A stretch of 64,000 nucleotides of DNA from JAWVFM01 sp963843315 (GCA_963843315.1 CAWJJU010000005.1:124001-188000); one strand, 5' to 3'. Counted from the stretch's first letter, positions 1 through 9,462 are shown. Notes: generated by a model not told the origin, from the letters alone. A program made the numbers and translations.

Positions 1-874
1 CGGCGCCGGTCACCTCGGGCAGCACCGGGATCGCGGCCTCGCGCACGCCGATGGCCACGCCCGAGGCTCGTGCCAGCTCGTTGAGCACGGACGCGACGCC
101 GCCCCGCGTGGCGTCGCGCATGGCGCGCAGGCCCGGGCCGACGGCCTCGAGCAGGCTGTCAACCCCGGGCCACAGGCAGCGGGTATCGGAGCGGATCTCC
201 GCGTCCAGCCCCAGCTCGCCGCGGGCGAGCATGATCGCGGTGCCGTGCTCGCCGATGGTGTTGGAGACGATCACGCGGTCGCCGGGGCTGATGGAGGTGG
301 GGGAGACCCGAGCCCGCTCGTCGCGGCGCCCGATGCCCGTGGTGTTCACGTACATGCCGTCGCAGCTGCCGCGCTCGACGACCTTGGTGTCGCCCGCGAC
401 GACCTCGACCCCGGCGGCCCTGGCGGCGGCCGCGATCGCCTCGACCTCGGCGCGAAGCTCGTCCGCCGGGAGGCCCTCCTCCAGGATCAGGGAGAGGGTG
501 AGAGCCACGGGCCGGGCGCCCGAGACCGCGAGGTCGTTGACGGTGCCGTTGACGGCGAGCTCGCCGATCGACCCCCCGGGGAAGCGCCGCGGGCTCACCA
601 CGAAGGAGTCCGTGGTGACGGCCAGATCCACGCCGTCGACCTCGACCGGGGCGGCGTCCGGAAGACCCTCGGAGGCGCGTGAGTCGAACGCCGGGGCAAG
701 CAGGCCCTCAACGAGCGTCTGCGAGGACTTGCCGCCGGCCCCGTGGGCCATCGTGATCCGCTCGTCCTTGAAGCGGGGGCGCTTGGCGCGAGCGGTCTCG
801 ATGATCCCGAGCACCCGCTCCTCGCGGCCGGAGTCGGTGCGCGGCGGCGGGCTGGCGGTCTGCTCGTGCGTCAC
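1..874 (-). CDS. hypE: HypE, hydrogenase maturation carbamoyl dehydratase (3' end outside window)
   Basis: In this family HypE dehydrates the carbamoyl group received from HypF, with ATP, to make the cyanide ligand of [NiFe]-hydrogenases. About 291 residues are visible. The C-terminal part, including the family's terminal Cys, lies beyond the left edge. After an N-terminal extension of about 38 residues comes the motif DERITMAHGAGGK, then VDGVDLAVTTDSFVV and VVAGDTKVVERG, typical of the PurM/AIR-synthase-like fold. I chose the GTG at 874 because it lies 2 bases after the hypD stop and gives a continuous frame. The gene is the last visible member of a minus-strand hypC-hypC2-hypD-hypE operon. 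No hydrogenase structural gene is in the window. Confidence 0.93.
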   Translation of the reverse strand, partial: MTHEQTASPPPRTDSGREERVLGIIETARAKRPRFKDERITMAHGAGGKSSQTLVEGLLAPAFDSRASEGLPDAAPVEVDGVDLAVTTDSFVVSPRRFPGGSIGELAVNGTVNDLAVSGARPVALTLSLILEEGLPADELRAEVEAIAAAARAAGVEVVAGDTKVVERGSCDGMYVNTTGIGRRDERARVSPTSISPGDRVIVSNTIGEHGTAIMLARGELGLDAEIRSDTRCLWPGVDSLLEAVGPGLRAMRDATRGGVASVLNELARASGVAIGVREAAIPVLPEVTGA

Positions 875-876
875 CG

Positions 877-1992
877 CTAGACCAGCTCCTTCTCTCGTGC
901 GAACCGGCCGTAGTTGTAATAGGCGGCGCAGGCGCCCTCCGGGGAGACCATGCAGGTGCCGATCGCGTGCTCGGGCGTGCAGGCCGTGCCGAACACCTTG
1001 CACTCCCACGGCTTGATGACGCCCTTCAGCACCTCGCCGCACTGGCAGGCCTTGGGATCGGCGACGCGCACGCCGGGCACCTCGTAGCGCTGCTCGGCGT
1101 CGAACTCGGCGTAGGCGCCGGACAGGCGCAGGGCGCTCTGGGAGATGAAGCCGAGGCCGCGCCACTCGAAGTGGGGGCGCAGCTCGAAGACCTCGGACAT
1201 GACCTTCAGCGCCGCCACGTTGCCCTCGTACGGGACCACGCGCGTGTACTGGTTCTCGACCTCGCAGCGCCCGTCGCCGATCTGGCGGAGGATCATCTCG
1301 ATCGAGTGCAGGATGTCCAGCGGCTCGAAGCCCGAGGTCACCAGGGGTTTGCCGTAGTCGGCCGGGATGAACTCGAACGGCCGCACGCCGACGATGGTCG
1401 AGACGTGGCCGGGGCCGATGAAGCCGTCGAGGCGCATGTCGGGCGAGTCGAGCAGGGCGCGAAGGGGCGGCACGATCGTCACGTGGTTGCACATGCACAG
1501 GAAGTTCTCGACGCCCTCCAAGCGGGCGCGCTTGAGCGTGAGCGCCGTGGACGGGGCCGTCGTCTCGAAGCCGATCGCAAAGAAGACGACGGTGCGGTCG
1601 GGGTTGGCCTTCGCCAGCCGCAGGGCGTCGAGCGGCGAGTAGACCATGCGGATGTCGGCGCCGTCGGCCTTCGCCTCAAGGAAGGTCTGCTCGGAGCCGG
1701 GCACGCGCATCATGTCGCCGAAGCAGGTGAAGATCACGCCGTCGTTTCGCGCGATGGCCATGCCGTCGTCGACGCGGCCCATCGGGATCACGCACACCGG
1801 GCAGCCGGGGCCGTGCACCAGCTCGACGTTGTCCGGGAGCAGGTCGTCGATGCCGTACTTGTAGATGGAGTGGGTGTGGCCTCCGCAGACCTCCATGAGC
1901 TTGTAGTGGCGCCCCGGCTCGACGAGCGAGTGGATGCGCGCGGACACGGCGCGGCCGAGCTCGGCGTCGCGGTATTCGTCCACGAACCTCAC
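877..1992 (-). CDS. hypD: HypD, hydrogenase maturation Fe-S scaffold protein
   Basis: HypD (371 residues) carries a [4Fe-4S] cluster and, with HypC, holds the Fe(CN)2CO unit for the [NiFe] active site. Visible hallmarks are KLMEVCGGHTHSI near residue 35, HGPGCPVCVIP near residue 60, IGFETTAPSTA mid-protein, and a Cys-rich C-terminal part (ACQCGEVLKG, WECKVFGTACTPEHAIGTCMVS). The length is normal for the family. The open frame continues upstream to 2151, but I chose the GTG at 1992 because it overlaps the stop of the upstream hypC-like gene by 4 bases (GTGA) and gives the usual N-terminus RFVDEYRD. Identity is very secure. Confidence 0.97.
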   Translation of the reverse strand: MRFVDEYRDAELGRAVSARIHSLVEPGRHYKLMEVCGGHTHSIYKYGIDDLLPDNVELVHGPGCPVCVIPMGRVDDGMAIARNDGVIFTCFGDMMRVPGSEQTFLEAKADGADIRMVYSPLDALRLAKANPDRTVVFFAIGFETTAPSTALTLKRARLEGVENFLCMCNHVTIVPPLRALLDSPDMRLDGFIGPGHVSTIVGVRPFEFIPADYGKPLVTSGFEPLDILHSIEMILRQIGDGRCEVENQYTRVVPYEGNVAALKVMSEVFELRPHFEWRGLGFISQSALRLSGAYAEFDAEQRYEVPGVRVADPKACQCGEVLKGVIKPWECKVFGTACTPEHAIGTCMVSPEGACAAYYNYGRFAREKELV

Positions 1993-2270
1993 GGAACGAC
2001 TCCCAGTTGCCGCGCGCCGCGCCGCACGTCGGTGAGGCCGGGGGCGGAACCAAGGTGGGCGATGGCCGTTGCGGCGTGCACGAGCAGCAGGTCGCCCTCG
2101 GCGACGTCGCCGACCAGGGCAACCTCGACCGACTCCCGGCCCTCGTCGCATTCGCAGAGGGCCAGCCCCCGCGCGGCGTCGACGCGCAGGACGGTCATCT
2201 CGACGGCGACGTCTCCGCAGGTGATGCAGCGCTCGTTGGCTTCGCAGCTGACATCACCGGGAGAGCTCAC
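1989..2270 (-). CDS. Second HypC/HupF-family protein with an N-terminal Cys cluster
   Basis: A 93-residue protein distinct from the canonical HypC upstream. Residues 1-20 hold three Cys (CEANERCITCGD), followed by a short OB-like stretch (VEMTVLRVDAARGLALCECDE ... VEVALVGDVAEGDLLLVHAATAIA) like the HypC/HupF beta barrel. It lacks the MCLAIP start of true HypC, whose Cys2 binds HypD. Actinobacterial hyp operons often carry such a paralogue; its exact role is not known to me. It starts at a GTG overlapping the hypC stop (GTGA) and its own stop overlaps the hypD start in the same way, so translation is probably coupled. An accessory role in hydrogenase maturation is inference from context. Confidence 0.85.
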   Translation of the reverse strand: MSSPGDVSCEANERCITCGDVAVEMTVLRVDAARGLALCECDEGRESVEVALVGDVAEGDLLLVHAATAIAHLGSAPGLTDVRRGARQLGVVP

Positions 2271-2545
2271 TCGATGACGCTCGCCTTCAGCTCTTCGAGC
2301 TCCTGCTCGTAGTCGGCGCCCATTCCCTCGAGCAGACGACGCGTGGCGAGGGCCTCCTCCTCGTCCACCTTGGAGATCGCGAAGCCCACGTGGATCAGGA
2401 CCCAGTCGCCCGGCACGGCGCCGTCGCCCTCTTCGTCGAGGAGGCCGATGTTGACGTTGCGGCGTACCCCGGCCACGTCGACCTTCGCGAGTCGATTGGC
2501 CTCATCCACTACCTCAACGACCTGTCCTGGAATTGCCAGGCACAC
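2267..2545 (-). CDS. hypC: HypC, hydrogenase maturation chaperone
   Basis: Canonical HypC of 92 residues, the small chaperone that binds HypD through its N-terminal Cys and delivers the iron unit to the hydrogenase large subunit. The diagnostic start MCLAIPGQVVEVVD is intact (Cys2 after Met removal), followed by VNIGLLDEEGDG and PGDWVLIHVGFAISKVDEEEA. It is the first gene of the minus-strand hyp operon and overlaps the next gene by 4 bases. It is divergent from pyrG across about 206 bases (2546-2751), which must hold both promoters; I see no clear operator or palindrome there. Confidence 0.96.
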   Translation of the reverse strand: MCLAIPGQVVEVVDEANRLAKVDVAGVRRNVNIGLLDEEGDGAVPGDWVLIHVGFAISKVDEEEALATRRLLEGMGADYEQELEELKASVIE

Positions 2546-2751
2546 AGCGTCTCTCCTCTAAGAGCGTCCTCAGCAACCTATCACCACGACCGAGCCTTCG
2601 TGGTGTGGGAGAAAGCGGACGAGCCGAACCGGGATTTTGCGGGATTCGCGCCGGCCGCCGGGCCGTGGCGAGGCGCGATGGCGCTCGTTCCGTCCGGGCT
2701 ATCTCTAGACTCGGGCCCGAGCTGAATGAGGCATCGCGAGGGGCGAAAAAG

Positions 2752-4434
2752 ATGAAGCCGGGCGAGACGCGCTTCATCTTCGTCACCGGCGGCGTCGTCT
2801 CTGCGCTGGGCAAGGGCATCGCCTCCGCCTCCATCGGCCGCCTTCTCGTCTCCCGGGGCTTCCGGGTCCAGCTGCAGAAGTTCGACCCGTACATCAACGT
2901 CGACCCCGGGACGATGAGCCCGTTCCAGCACGGCGAGGTGTTCGTCACCGAGGACGGCGCCGAGACCGACCTCGATCTGGGCCACTACGAGCGCTACACC
3001 GACGAGAACGCCTCGCGAGCCTCGAACGTCACCGCCGGCGCGGTCTACAACTCGGTCATCCGCCGCGAGCGCCGCGGCGACTACCTCGGCGCCACCGTCC
3101 AGGTGATCCCGCACATCACCGACGAGATCAAGCAGCGCATCCTGATCGTCGCCGAGTCGCAGGCCGTGGACTTCGTGATCACCGAGATCGGCGGCACCGT
3201 CGGCGACATCGAGTCGCTGCCGTTCCTCGAGGCCATCCGCCAGCTCTACACGGAGCTCGGGCCGCGCCGCTGCATGTTCGTCCACCTCACCCTCGTCCCG
3301 TACGTCGGGCACGCGGGGGAGATGAAGACCAAGCCCACTCAGCACTCGGTCAACGAGCTGCGACGCATCGGTATCCAGCCCCACGCGCTGCTCCTGCGCT
3401 CCGAGCGCGGACTGGAGCGGGAGATCCGCCGCAAGATCGCCCTGTTCGGCAGCGTCCCGGAGGAGGCCGTCATCTCGGCCCGCGACGTGGACAACGTCTA
3501 CAAGGTGCCGCTCGTGCTGCGGGCGGAGGGCATGGACGACCTGATCCTCGATCACTTCGGGATCGACGCCGAGACGGCCGACCTCTCCGAGTGGGAGGCC
3601 CTGATCCGCCGCGCGGACTCCTGCCGCGGCACCACGCGGATTGCGCTGGTCGGCAAGTACGTCCAGCTCGAGGACGCTTACAAGTCGGTGATCGAGGCGC
3701 TCATCCACGGCGGCTATCACCACGGCACCAACGTCGAGATCGAGCTCGTCAACTCCGAGGACCTCGACCTGGCCGCCCTCGAGCGCGCCGACGGGATCCT
3801 CATCCCGGGCGGCTTCGGCGAGCGCGGGATCGAGGGCAAGATCGAGGCCGCGCGGATCGCGCGCGAGAACGGCATCCCCTACCTGGGCATCTGCCTGGGG
3901 ATGCAGATCGCCGTCGCCGAGTTCGCCCGCCACGTCGCCGGGATGGACGGCGCGAACTCCACCGAGTTCGATCCCGAGACCCCCTTCCCGGTTGTCGACC
4001 TCCTGCCGGAGCAGAAGGAGGTCTCCGACATGGGCGGGACGATGCGCCTGGGGGCCGACCCGGTGAAGATCCACGACGGCACGAAGGCCTGGGACATCTA
4101 TGGCGAGGGCGTCATCTACAAGCGCCACCGCCACCGCTATGAGGTCAACAACATGCTTCGCCGACGCCTCGAGGACGAGGGCCTCGTGGCGGGCGGGACC
4201 TCACCCGACGAGCGGCTCGTGGAGATCATCGAGCTGCCCGACCACCCGTTCTTCGTCGCCTCGCAGTTCCACCCGGAGTTCAACTCGCGCCCGACCAGGC
4301 CCGAACCGCTCTTCCGCGAGTTCGTCGGCGCCGCCGCCGCGCTCGCCCGCTCGCGTCCCGACGCGGGCGAGGAGGAGACCGCCGCCGAGGAATCGGCGAG
4401 CCCCGAGGACGTGGCGGTCCGCCGCGACGCCTAA
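2752..4434 (+). CDS. pyrG: CTP synthase
   Basis: CTP synthase (560 residues) makes CTP from UTP, ATP and glutamine. The synthetase half begins with RFIFVTGGVVSALGKGI and contains KFDPYINVDPGTMSPFQHGEV and ITEIGGTVGDIES. The glutamine amidotransferase half carries IALVGKYV, the nucleophile elbow YLGICLGMQ (Cys about 381) and the C-terminal FHPEFNSRPTRPEPLF (catalytic His and Glu). The ATG at 2752 is preferred because it precedes the conserved N-terminus; the upstream in-frame stretch is not protein-like. The C-terminus has a short acidic tail. It converges on an alcohol dehydrogenase gene with a palindromic element in between. Confidence 0.98.
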   Translation: MKPGETRFIFVTGGVVSALGKGIASASIGRLLVSRGFRVQLQKFDPYINVDPGTMSPFQHGEVFVTEDGAETDLDLGHYERYTDENASRASNVTAGAVYNSVIRRERRGDYLGATVQVIPHITDEIKQRILIVAESQAVDFVITEIGGTVGDIESLPFLEAIRQLYTELGPRRCMFVHLTLVPYVGHAGEMKTKPTQHSVNELRRIGIQPHALLLRSERGLEREIRRKIALFGSVPEEAVISARDVDNVYKVPLVLRAEGMDDLILDHFGIDAETADLSEWEALIRRADSCRGTTRIALVGKYVQLEDAYKSVIEALIHGGYHHGTNVEIELVNSEDLDLAALERADGILIPGGFGERGIEGKIEAARIARENGIPYLGICLGMQIAVAEFARHVAGMDGANSTEFDPETPFPVVDLLPEQKEVSDMGGTMRLGADPVKIHDGTKAWDIYGEGVIYKRHRHRYEVNNMLRRRLEDEGLVAGGTSPDERLVEIIELPDHPFFVASQFHPEFNSRPTRPEPLFREFVGAAAALARSRPDAGEEETAAEESASPEDVAVRRDA

Positions 4435-4440
4435 CCCCGA

Positions 4441-4484
4441 GAACGTCCCGGAGTGACCCCTATAGGGGTCAGTGAGGGACGTTC
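4441..4484. repeat. Palindromic dispersed element, copy 1 (GAACGTCCC ... GGGACGTTC)
   Basis: A 44-base element with outer inverted repeats GAACGTCCC/GGGACGTTC and a perfect inner palindrome TGACCCCTATAGGGGTCA at 4454-4471. It lies between the convergent genes pyrG and alcohol dehydrogenase, and the dehydrogenase stop codon falls in its right edge. It could act as a bidirectional terminator here, but related copies at 5625-5672 (between divergent genes) and 40255-40302 show it is a dispersed repeat rather than a gene-specific terminator. Confidence 0.8.
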
Positions 4485-5590
4485 ATTGGAATTCGATCAC
4501 GCTGCGGATGCCGTCCTGGGCCTCCATCAACTCGAAGCCCCGGTTGACCTCGTCCAGCGTGATCCGGTGTGAGATGAACGCGTCGACGTCGATCTCGCCG
4601 GCCATGTAGCGGTCGACGAGCGCCGGGACGCCCTCGCGACCCTTTACGCCGCCGAACGACGAGCCCGCGACGCGGCGGCCGGTGATCAACAGGCGCGGGA
4701 CGATGTCCAATGTCTCGCCCTTGCCGGCGACGCCGCACATGGTCGCGAGGCCCCAGCCCATCCTGGCCGCCTCCACCGCCTGGCGCATGACGGCGACGTT
4801 TCCGGTGGCCTCGAAGGTGTAGTCGGCGCCGAAGCCTGCGGTCGACTCGACGATCCGGTCGACCACGCCGGGGCCGCCCGCGAGGGTCTCCGTGGCGCCC
4901 TGGCCCTTCGCCGAGCTCGAGCCGATCCTCCGAGAGATCGACGCAGATGATGCGCTCCGCGCCGGCCAGGCGGCAGCCGGCAACGGCGCCGAGGCCGACC
5001 ATCCCCGCCCCGAACACGGCGCAGGTGGTTCCGGGCTGGACCTTGGCGGTGTTGAGGGCGGCGCCGAGCCCGGTGGACAGCCCGCAGGCGAACAGGCAGG
5101 CGCGGTCGAGCGGGGCGTCGGGGCTCACCTTCGCCAGCGCGATCTCGGGCATCACGGTGGCCTCCGCGAACGTCGAGGTACCCATGAAGTGGCGAAGCGG
5201 ATCGCCGTCGAGCTCCAGGCGCGTGGTGCCGTCGGGCAGGTAGCCCAGGTTCTGCTGCTCGCGTATCGCCAGGCAGAGGTTGGTGCGAGGGTCGCGGCAG
5301 TGGACGCACTCACCGCATTGAGGGGAGAACAGCGTGACCACGTGGTCGCCGACCGCGAGCGAGCTCACCTCGGGGCCGACGGCCTCGACGACGCCGGCGC
5401 CCTCGTGGCCCAGCACGGTCGGCGCGTAGCCCGACGGGTCGACGCCCGACGCGGTGTAGAGGTCGGTGTGGCAGACGCCGCAGGCGACCAGCCGCACCAG
5501 GACCTCGCCCTCCTTCGGCTCGGCGAGCTCGACCTCGCGGACGTGCAGCGGCGAGCCGAATTCCTCGAGCACCGCGGCGCGGATCTTCAC
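4483..5590 (-). CDS. Zinc-dependent alcohol dehydrogenase, MDR family (one frameshift)
   Basis: Medium-chain zinc alcohol dehydrogenase, closest in style to class III (formaldehyde/mycothiol-type) enzymes. Visible are the catalytic zinc site CGVCHTDLYT, GHEGAGVVEAVG, the structural zinc Cys cluster CGECVHCRDPRTNLC, and the Rossmann motif VFGAGMVGLGAVAG. The frame breaks near 4910: after DLSEDRLEL the continuation (KGQGATETLAGGPGVVDRIV ... IRSVIEFQ) is in the next frame because of one extra base in the run GGCGAAGGGC. Corrected, the protein is about 368 residues, normal for the family. The substrate cannot be told. The stop codon lies inside a dispersed palindromic element. Confidence 0.88.
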
Positions 5591-5624
5591 CGGCCCTCCT
5601 CCATCGCCATCATCCTAAGCACCC

Positions 5625-5672
5625 ATGAACGTCCCGCGCTGATGGCTATACGGGGTACTCAGGGACGTTCAT
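5625..5672. repeat. Palindromic dispersed element, copy 2 (ATGAACGTCCC ... GGGACGTTCAT)
   Basis: A 48-base element with perfect 11-base terminal inverted repeats ATGAACGTCCC (5625-5635) and GGGACGTTCAT (5662-5672). The interior (GCGCTGATGGCTATACGGGG) is a degenerate form of the TGACCCCTATAGGGGTCA palindrome of copy 1. It sits between the divergent starts of the alcohol dehydrogenase (5590) and the M20 peptidase (5707), so it may overlap their promoters. Confidence 0.8.
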
Positions 5673-5706
5673 CGGTTTTGGGGCGGGCTCGAATAGCCTG
5701 CGGGCG

Positions 5707-6813
5707 GTGAGCGACCAGCGGCTCTTCGACCGGTTCACCCGCCTGTGCGAGATCGCGAGCCCCACGGGGGAGGAGCGGGCCGTCGCCGACGAGGTTGCGC
5801 GTGAGCTGCGCGAACTGGGACTCGAGGTTGCCGAGGACGACGCCGCCGGCCCGGCTCGTGCGGGGTCGGGGAACCTCGTGGCGCGGGTGCCCGGCCGCGG
5901 CGAGGGCTGGGTTGCCTTCTTCGCGCACCTCGACACGGTCCCGCACGACGGGAGGGTGGAGGTGAAGCTCGCCGATGGAGTCTTCACGAGCGCCGGGCCG
6001 ACGATCCTGGGCGCCGACAACAAGGCCGCCGTCGCCGTGATCATGGAGCTTGCCGCGAGAGCGCGCTCCGTTCCGCCGGCGACCGGCATCGAGCTGGTCT
6101 TCACCGTCGCCGAGGAGGACGGCCTGCGCGGCGCCAAGGAGGTCGACATCGCGAGCCTGCGCGCGCCGTTCGGATACGCCCTGGACCATGCGACCGCGAT
6201 CGGAGAGGTCATCACCGCGGCGCCAACCTACAACCGTGTCAGCGCCGAGTTCGAGGGGGTGGAGGCCCACTCGGGCATCCGGCCCGAGGATGGGCGCAAC
6301 GCGATCGCGGCCGCGGCGACCGCGGTGGCGAACATGACGCTTGGCCGCCTCGACGAGGAGACCACCGCCAACGTGGGCGTGATCCACGGCGGCACGGCCT
6401 CCAACGTGGTCGCGGGCTCATGCCGGGTCGAGGCCGAGGCCCGCAGCCTGGACACCGAGAAGGTGAGCGCGGCGACGTCGGCGATCGTCGACGCCTGCAC
6501 GTGGGCGGCGAGCGAGGCGGGCTGCGACGTCGACGTGGACGTCGTGGAGATGTTCCGCGGCTACCGCCTGAGCCCGTCGTCGCGCTCGGTGGAGCTGGCC
6601 CGCGAGGCCCTGGCGCGCTGCGGCTTCGATCCGCAGGAGGTCGCGACGGGCGGCGGCAGCGACGCCAACGCGCTCGTCGCGCGCGGCTACGACTGCGTCC
6701 TGCTGGCCAACGGCACCCGGGAGAACCACACGCACGACGAGTCCGTCGGCACCGACGCCCTCACCGGGATGCTCGCCGTCTGCGAGGCAATCGTCGCCGG
6801 GGCGGCGGCCTGA
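5707..6813 (+). CDS. M20-family metallopeptidase (PepT-like)
   Basis: A 368-residue M20 zinc peptidase, close to the PepT/tripeptidase branch. Visible metal and catalytic motifs are FFAHLDTVPHDG (His and Asp near residue 80), LGADNKAAVAV (bridging Asp) and TVAEEDGLRGAKE (catalytic Glu pair); a small dimerisation domain begins around residue 175 (AEFEGVEAHSGIRPEDGRNA). The C-terminal GTRENHTHDESV supplies the last metal His. The GTG at 5707 gives a normal N-terminus. Its stop overlaps the start of the DUF3866 gene (TGATG). Exact substrate unknown; cytosolic di- or tripeptide cleavage is the family expectation. Confidence 0.9.
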   Translation: MSDQRLFDRFTRLCEIASPTGEERAVADEVARELRELGLEVAEDDAAGPARAGSGNLVARVPGRGEGWVAFFAHLDTVPHDGRVEVKLADGVFTSAGPTILGADNKAAVAVIMELAARARSVPPATGIELVFTVAEEDGLRGAKEVDIASLRAPFGYALDHATAIGEVITAAPTYNRVSAEFEGVEAHSGIRPEDGRNAIAAAATAVANMTLGRLDEETTANVGVIHGGTASNVVAGSCRVEAEARSLDTEKVSAATSAIVDACTWAASEAGCDVDVDVVEMFRGYRLSPSSRSVELAREALARCGFDPQEVATGGGSDANALVARGYDCVLLANGTRENHTHDESVGTDALTGMLAVCEAIVAGAAA

Positions 6814-7861
6814 TGCTCGCGCTGCGCCGTGGGATCGTGGTCTCCACCGACCCGCTGGAGGTCGAGGTCGAGGGCTCCAGGCGCGCCGCCTGGGCCGACG
6901 TCGCTCTCGTCGGCGAGGTGCGCGAGGGCGACGACGTCGTGGTGAACGTGACGGCGGTCGAGCTCGGACTCGGCTCGGGCGGCTTCGACGTGGTCCACGT
7001 GAACCTCACCCGGGGGCTGGCGGCGAGCGAGGAAGGGCCCGAGCACGTGATGAAGCTGAACTACACGTCGCTGCAGCACCCCGTGAAGGTGCTGGAGGAG
7101 ACCGAGCGCGACGAGCATGCCGAGCCGCCCGTGCTCGTCCTGCCCGCTGCACGGCCACCTCGCGCCGGTCGCCTGGGCGGCGGCGCAGGCGCGGCCGGGG
7201 CTGCGGATCGGCTACGTCCAGACCGCCGGCGGCGCGCTGGCGGGCGCCCTCTCGCGCGACGTCATGACCCTCCGCGGCCGCGAGCTCCTGGGCGGGCACG
7301 TCACGCGCCGCCCCCGCGTTCGGCGGGGAGCGCGAGGCGATCTCGGTGCCCGGGGCGATCGACGCCGCGGCGCGCGCGCTGGGCTGGGACGCGATCGTCT
7401 GCGGCCCGGGTCCCGGGATCCTCGGCTCGGCCACCCGGCTGGGCCACGGAGGCATGGCCGCGCTGGACTCGCTGCACGCCGCGCTCGCCCTGGGGCTGCC
7501 GACCCTGGTCTCGCCGCGTCTCTCCAGCACCGACCCGCGCGAGCGCCATCGCGGGCTGAGCCATCACACAGCGACCGTGCTCGAGCTCGCTCTCGGTTCG
7601 GTGCGGGTGGCCGTGCCCGAGGTCGACCTGGCCGGCTGGCCCACGGGCGACGACGAGGCCGCCGACATGCCGAGCGTGCTGGATGCACTGCACGGCGTCT
7701 GCGGCGAGCGCCATGACGTCGAGGTCCAGCCGGTCGACCTCGAGGGCTACCGGGCCAGCGGCCTGCCGGCGCGGACCATGGGCCGCGACATCGACTCCGA
7801 TCCGCTGTTCTTCGCCGCGCCGCTGGCCGCCGGGGTGGCGCTCGCGGGCGCCGTGTCGTAG
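6813..7861 (+). CDS. DUF3866 family protein (two frameshifts)
   Basis: A protein of about 349 residues, recognised as the actinobacterial DUF3866 family of unknown function. The N-terminal part (MLALRRGIVVSTDPLEVEVE ... GGFDVVHVNLTRGL ... MKLNYTSLQHPVKVLEE) is followed by HGHLAPVAWAAAQARP, YVQTAGGALAGALSRDV, then WDAIVCGPGPGILGSATRLGHGGM and a long C-terminal part. The frame breaks near 7140 (one extra C before CPLHGHLAP) and near 7310 (before the stretch that continues GGEREAISVPGAID), so as sequenced it is three pieces. Its start overlaps the M20 stop, indicating co-transcription with NUDIX and xerD. No function can be assigned. Confidence 0.78.
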
Positions 7862-7871
7862 GTTCCCGGTC

Positions 7872-8400
7872 ATGGAGCGAGTCGAGTCGAAGACCATCTA
7901 CGAGGGCGCCCTTGCGGACCTTCGCGTCGAGCGGTTCAGGTTCCACAACGGCGACGAGGTCGAGCGGGAGGTGGTCGAGCACCCCGGCTCGGTCGCGATC
8001 GTGGCCTACGACGACGACCACGTCCACATGATCCGCCAGCCGCGCGAGCCCGTCGGCGACCCCGCGCTGCTGGAGATCCCCGCCGGCAAGATGGACGTGG
8101 AGGGCGAGTCGCGCCTGGAGTGCGCGAAGCGCGAGCTCGGCGAGGAGGTCGGCATTGAAGGCGTCCGACTGGGAGGAGGTGCGGCGCTTCTACACGAGCC
8201 CGGGCCTGCTGACCGAGGTGGTCAGCGTCTTCTTCGCGACGGGAATCGACCCGACGGGCGACGTTGCCGAGTCGGCCGACCCCGACGAGCAGCTGGAGCT
8301 TGTGCTGTGGCCGCTGGGCAAGCTCGACGAGGCGATCGAGGCCTGCAAGGACGCCAAGACGCTCGTCGGTCTGCTCGAGCTTCAGAAGCGCCTGGGCTGA
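7872..8400 (+). CDS. NUDIX hydrolase, ADP-ribose pyrophosphatase type (one frameshift)
   Basis: A NUDIX hydrolase of about 176 residues. The N-terminal half shows the ADP-sugar pyrophosphatase pattern: HPGSVAIVAYDDD, MIRQPREPVGDPALLEIPAGK and the Nudix helix AKRELGEEVGI with its metal-binding Glu residues. The frame breaks near 8157, just after EEVGI; the rest (ASDWEEVRRFYTSPGLLTEV ... LLELQKRLG) is in another frame and matches the usual C-terminal half, including the SPGLLTE segment of ADP-ribose hydrolases. Neighbouring NUDIX and xerD next to pyrG is a common actinobacterial order. The substrate is inferred as ADP-ribose. Confidence 0.85.
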
Positions 8401-8466
8401 GCCGGCGCTCGCGGCAGCGGGCTTGCAGGGGCAGGTGACCGTGAGGGCGGGCGGAAACGGCCCTCC

Positions 8467-9439
8467 ATGGCGATCGCCGTACGACCGACTCAGCCCCCCG
8501 AGGTCGAGCCGCGCTTCGAGGCGCTGGTGCTCGACTTCCTGGCGTATCTCGAGTTCGAGCGCGGCCTCGCCCGCAACACTCTCGACGCCTATCGCACCGA
8601 CCTCCTGCAGTTCGGCGTCTTCCTCGCGGGCCGCAGCCGCGGGCCGCTGGAGGCCGACCGCGGCGACGTCGCCGACTTCCTCGCCGACCTGGCGACCCCC
8701 GGCACCAAGCCCGGCGGCGAGCCGAAGGCTGCCTGCTCGCCCGCGACCATCAGCCGCAAGACCGCGGCCCTGCGCTCCTTCTATCGCCACCTCCGCCGCG
8801 AGGAGCTGATCGACGCCGACCCCACGGCGACGCTCGTTGCCCCCGTGAAGGGCCGGCGGCTTCCGCACGTCCTCAGCTATTCACAGGTCAAGCGGCTGCT
8901 GGAGAGCGTTTCCGGATCGGACCCCATCGCGCTCCGCGACCGGGCGCTGCTGGAGCTGATGTACGGATGCGGCCTGCGGGCCTCGGAGGCGATCGGCCTG
9001 GAGGTCGGAGACGTCGATACCCAGCGAGGATTCGCCCGGCCGCACGGCAAGGGGTCGAAGGAGAGGACGGTCCCGCTGGGCCGTGAGGCGGGCGCGGCGG
9101 TGAGCCGCTACCTGCGAGATGGCCGGCCCGATCTCGTCGGGTGCCGGAATCGAGCCGAAGCTGTTCGTCAACTTCCGGGGAGGGAAGCTGACGCGCCAGG
9201 GGCTCTACAAGATCATCCAGAGACACGCCCGCGACGTCGGGCTCGACGACAAGATGAGCCCGCACACGCTGCGCCACAGCTTCGCGACGCACCTGCTCGC
9301 GGGCGGCTGCGACCTGCGGTCGGTACAGGAGATGCTGGGCCACGCCGACGTGGCGACGACCCAGCTCTACACGCACCTCTCGAGCGACCGCATCAAGGAC
9401 GCATACTTCTCGGCTCATCCGCGGGCCAAGTCTCACTAG
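8467..9439 (+). CDS. xerD: Tyrosine recombinase XerD (one frameshift)
   Basis: XerC/D-type recombinase for chromosome dimer resolution at dif, about 323 residues. The N-terminal SAM-like domain is present (FLAYLEFERGLARNTLDAYRTDL). The catalytic domain shows YGCGLRASEA (Arg about 171), HGKGSKERTVPL (Lys), HTLRHSFATHLLAGG (His-x-x-Arg), LGHADVATTQLYTHL (His and nucleophilic Tyr). The frame breaks near 9140 (after RPDLVG, before IEPKLFVNFRGGKL), separating Arg/Lys from His/Arg/Tyr. In such a conserved housekeeping gene this is more likely a sequence error than a real loss. Called XerD rather than XerC from the NUDIX-xerD context; that choice is moderate. Confidence 0.88.
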
Positions 9440-9462
9440 GCCCGTACGAGACAATTTCGGGG

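Noticed and set aside
51..1016. Plus-strand frames over hypE and hypD
   Set aside because: They are Ser/Arg/Pro-rich shadows; the minus strand gives clear HypE and HypD.
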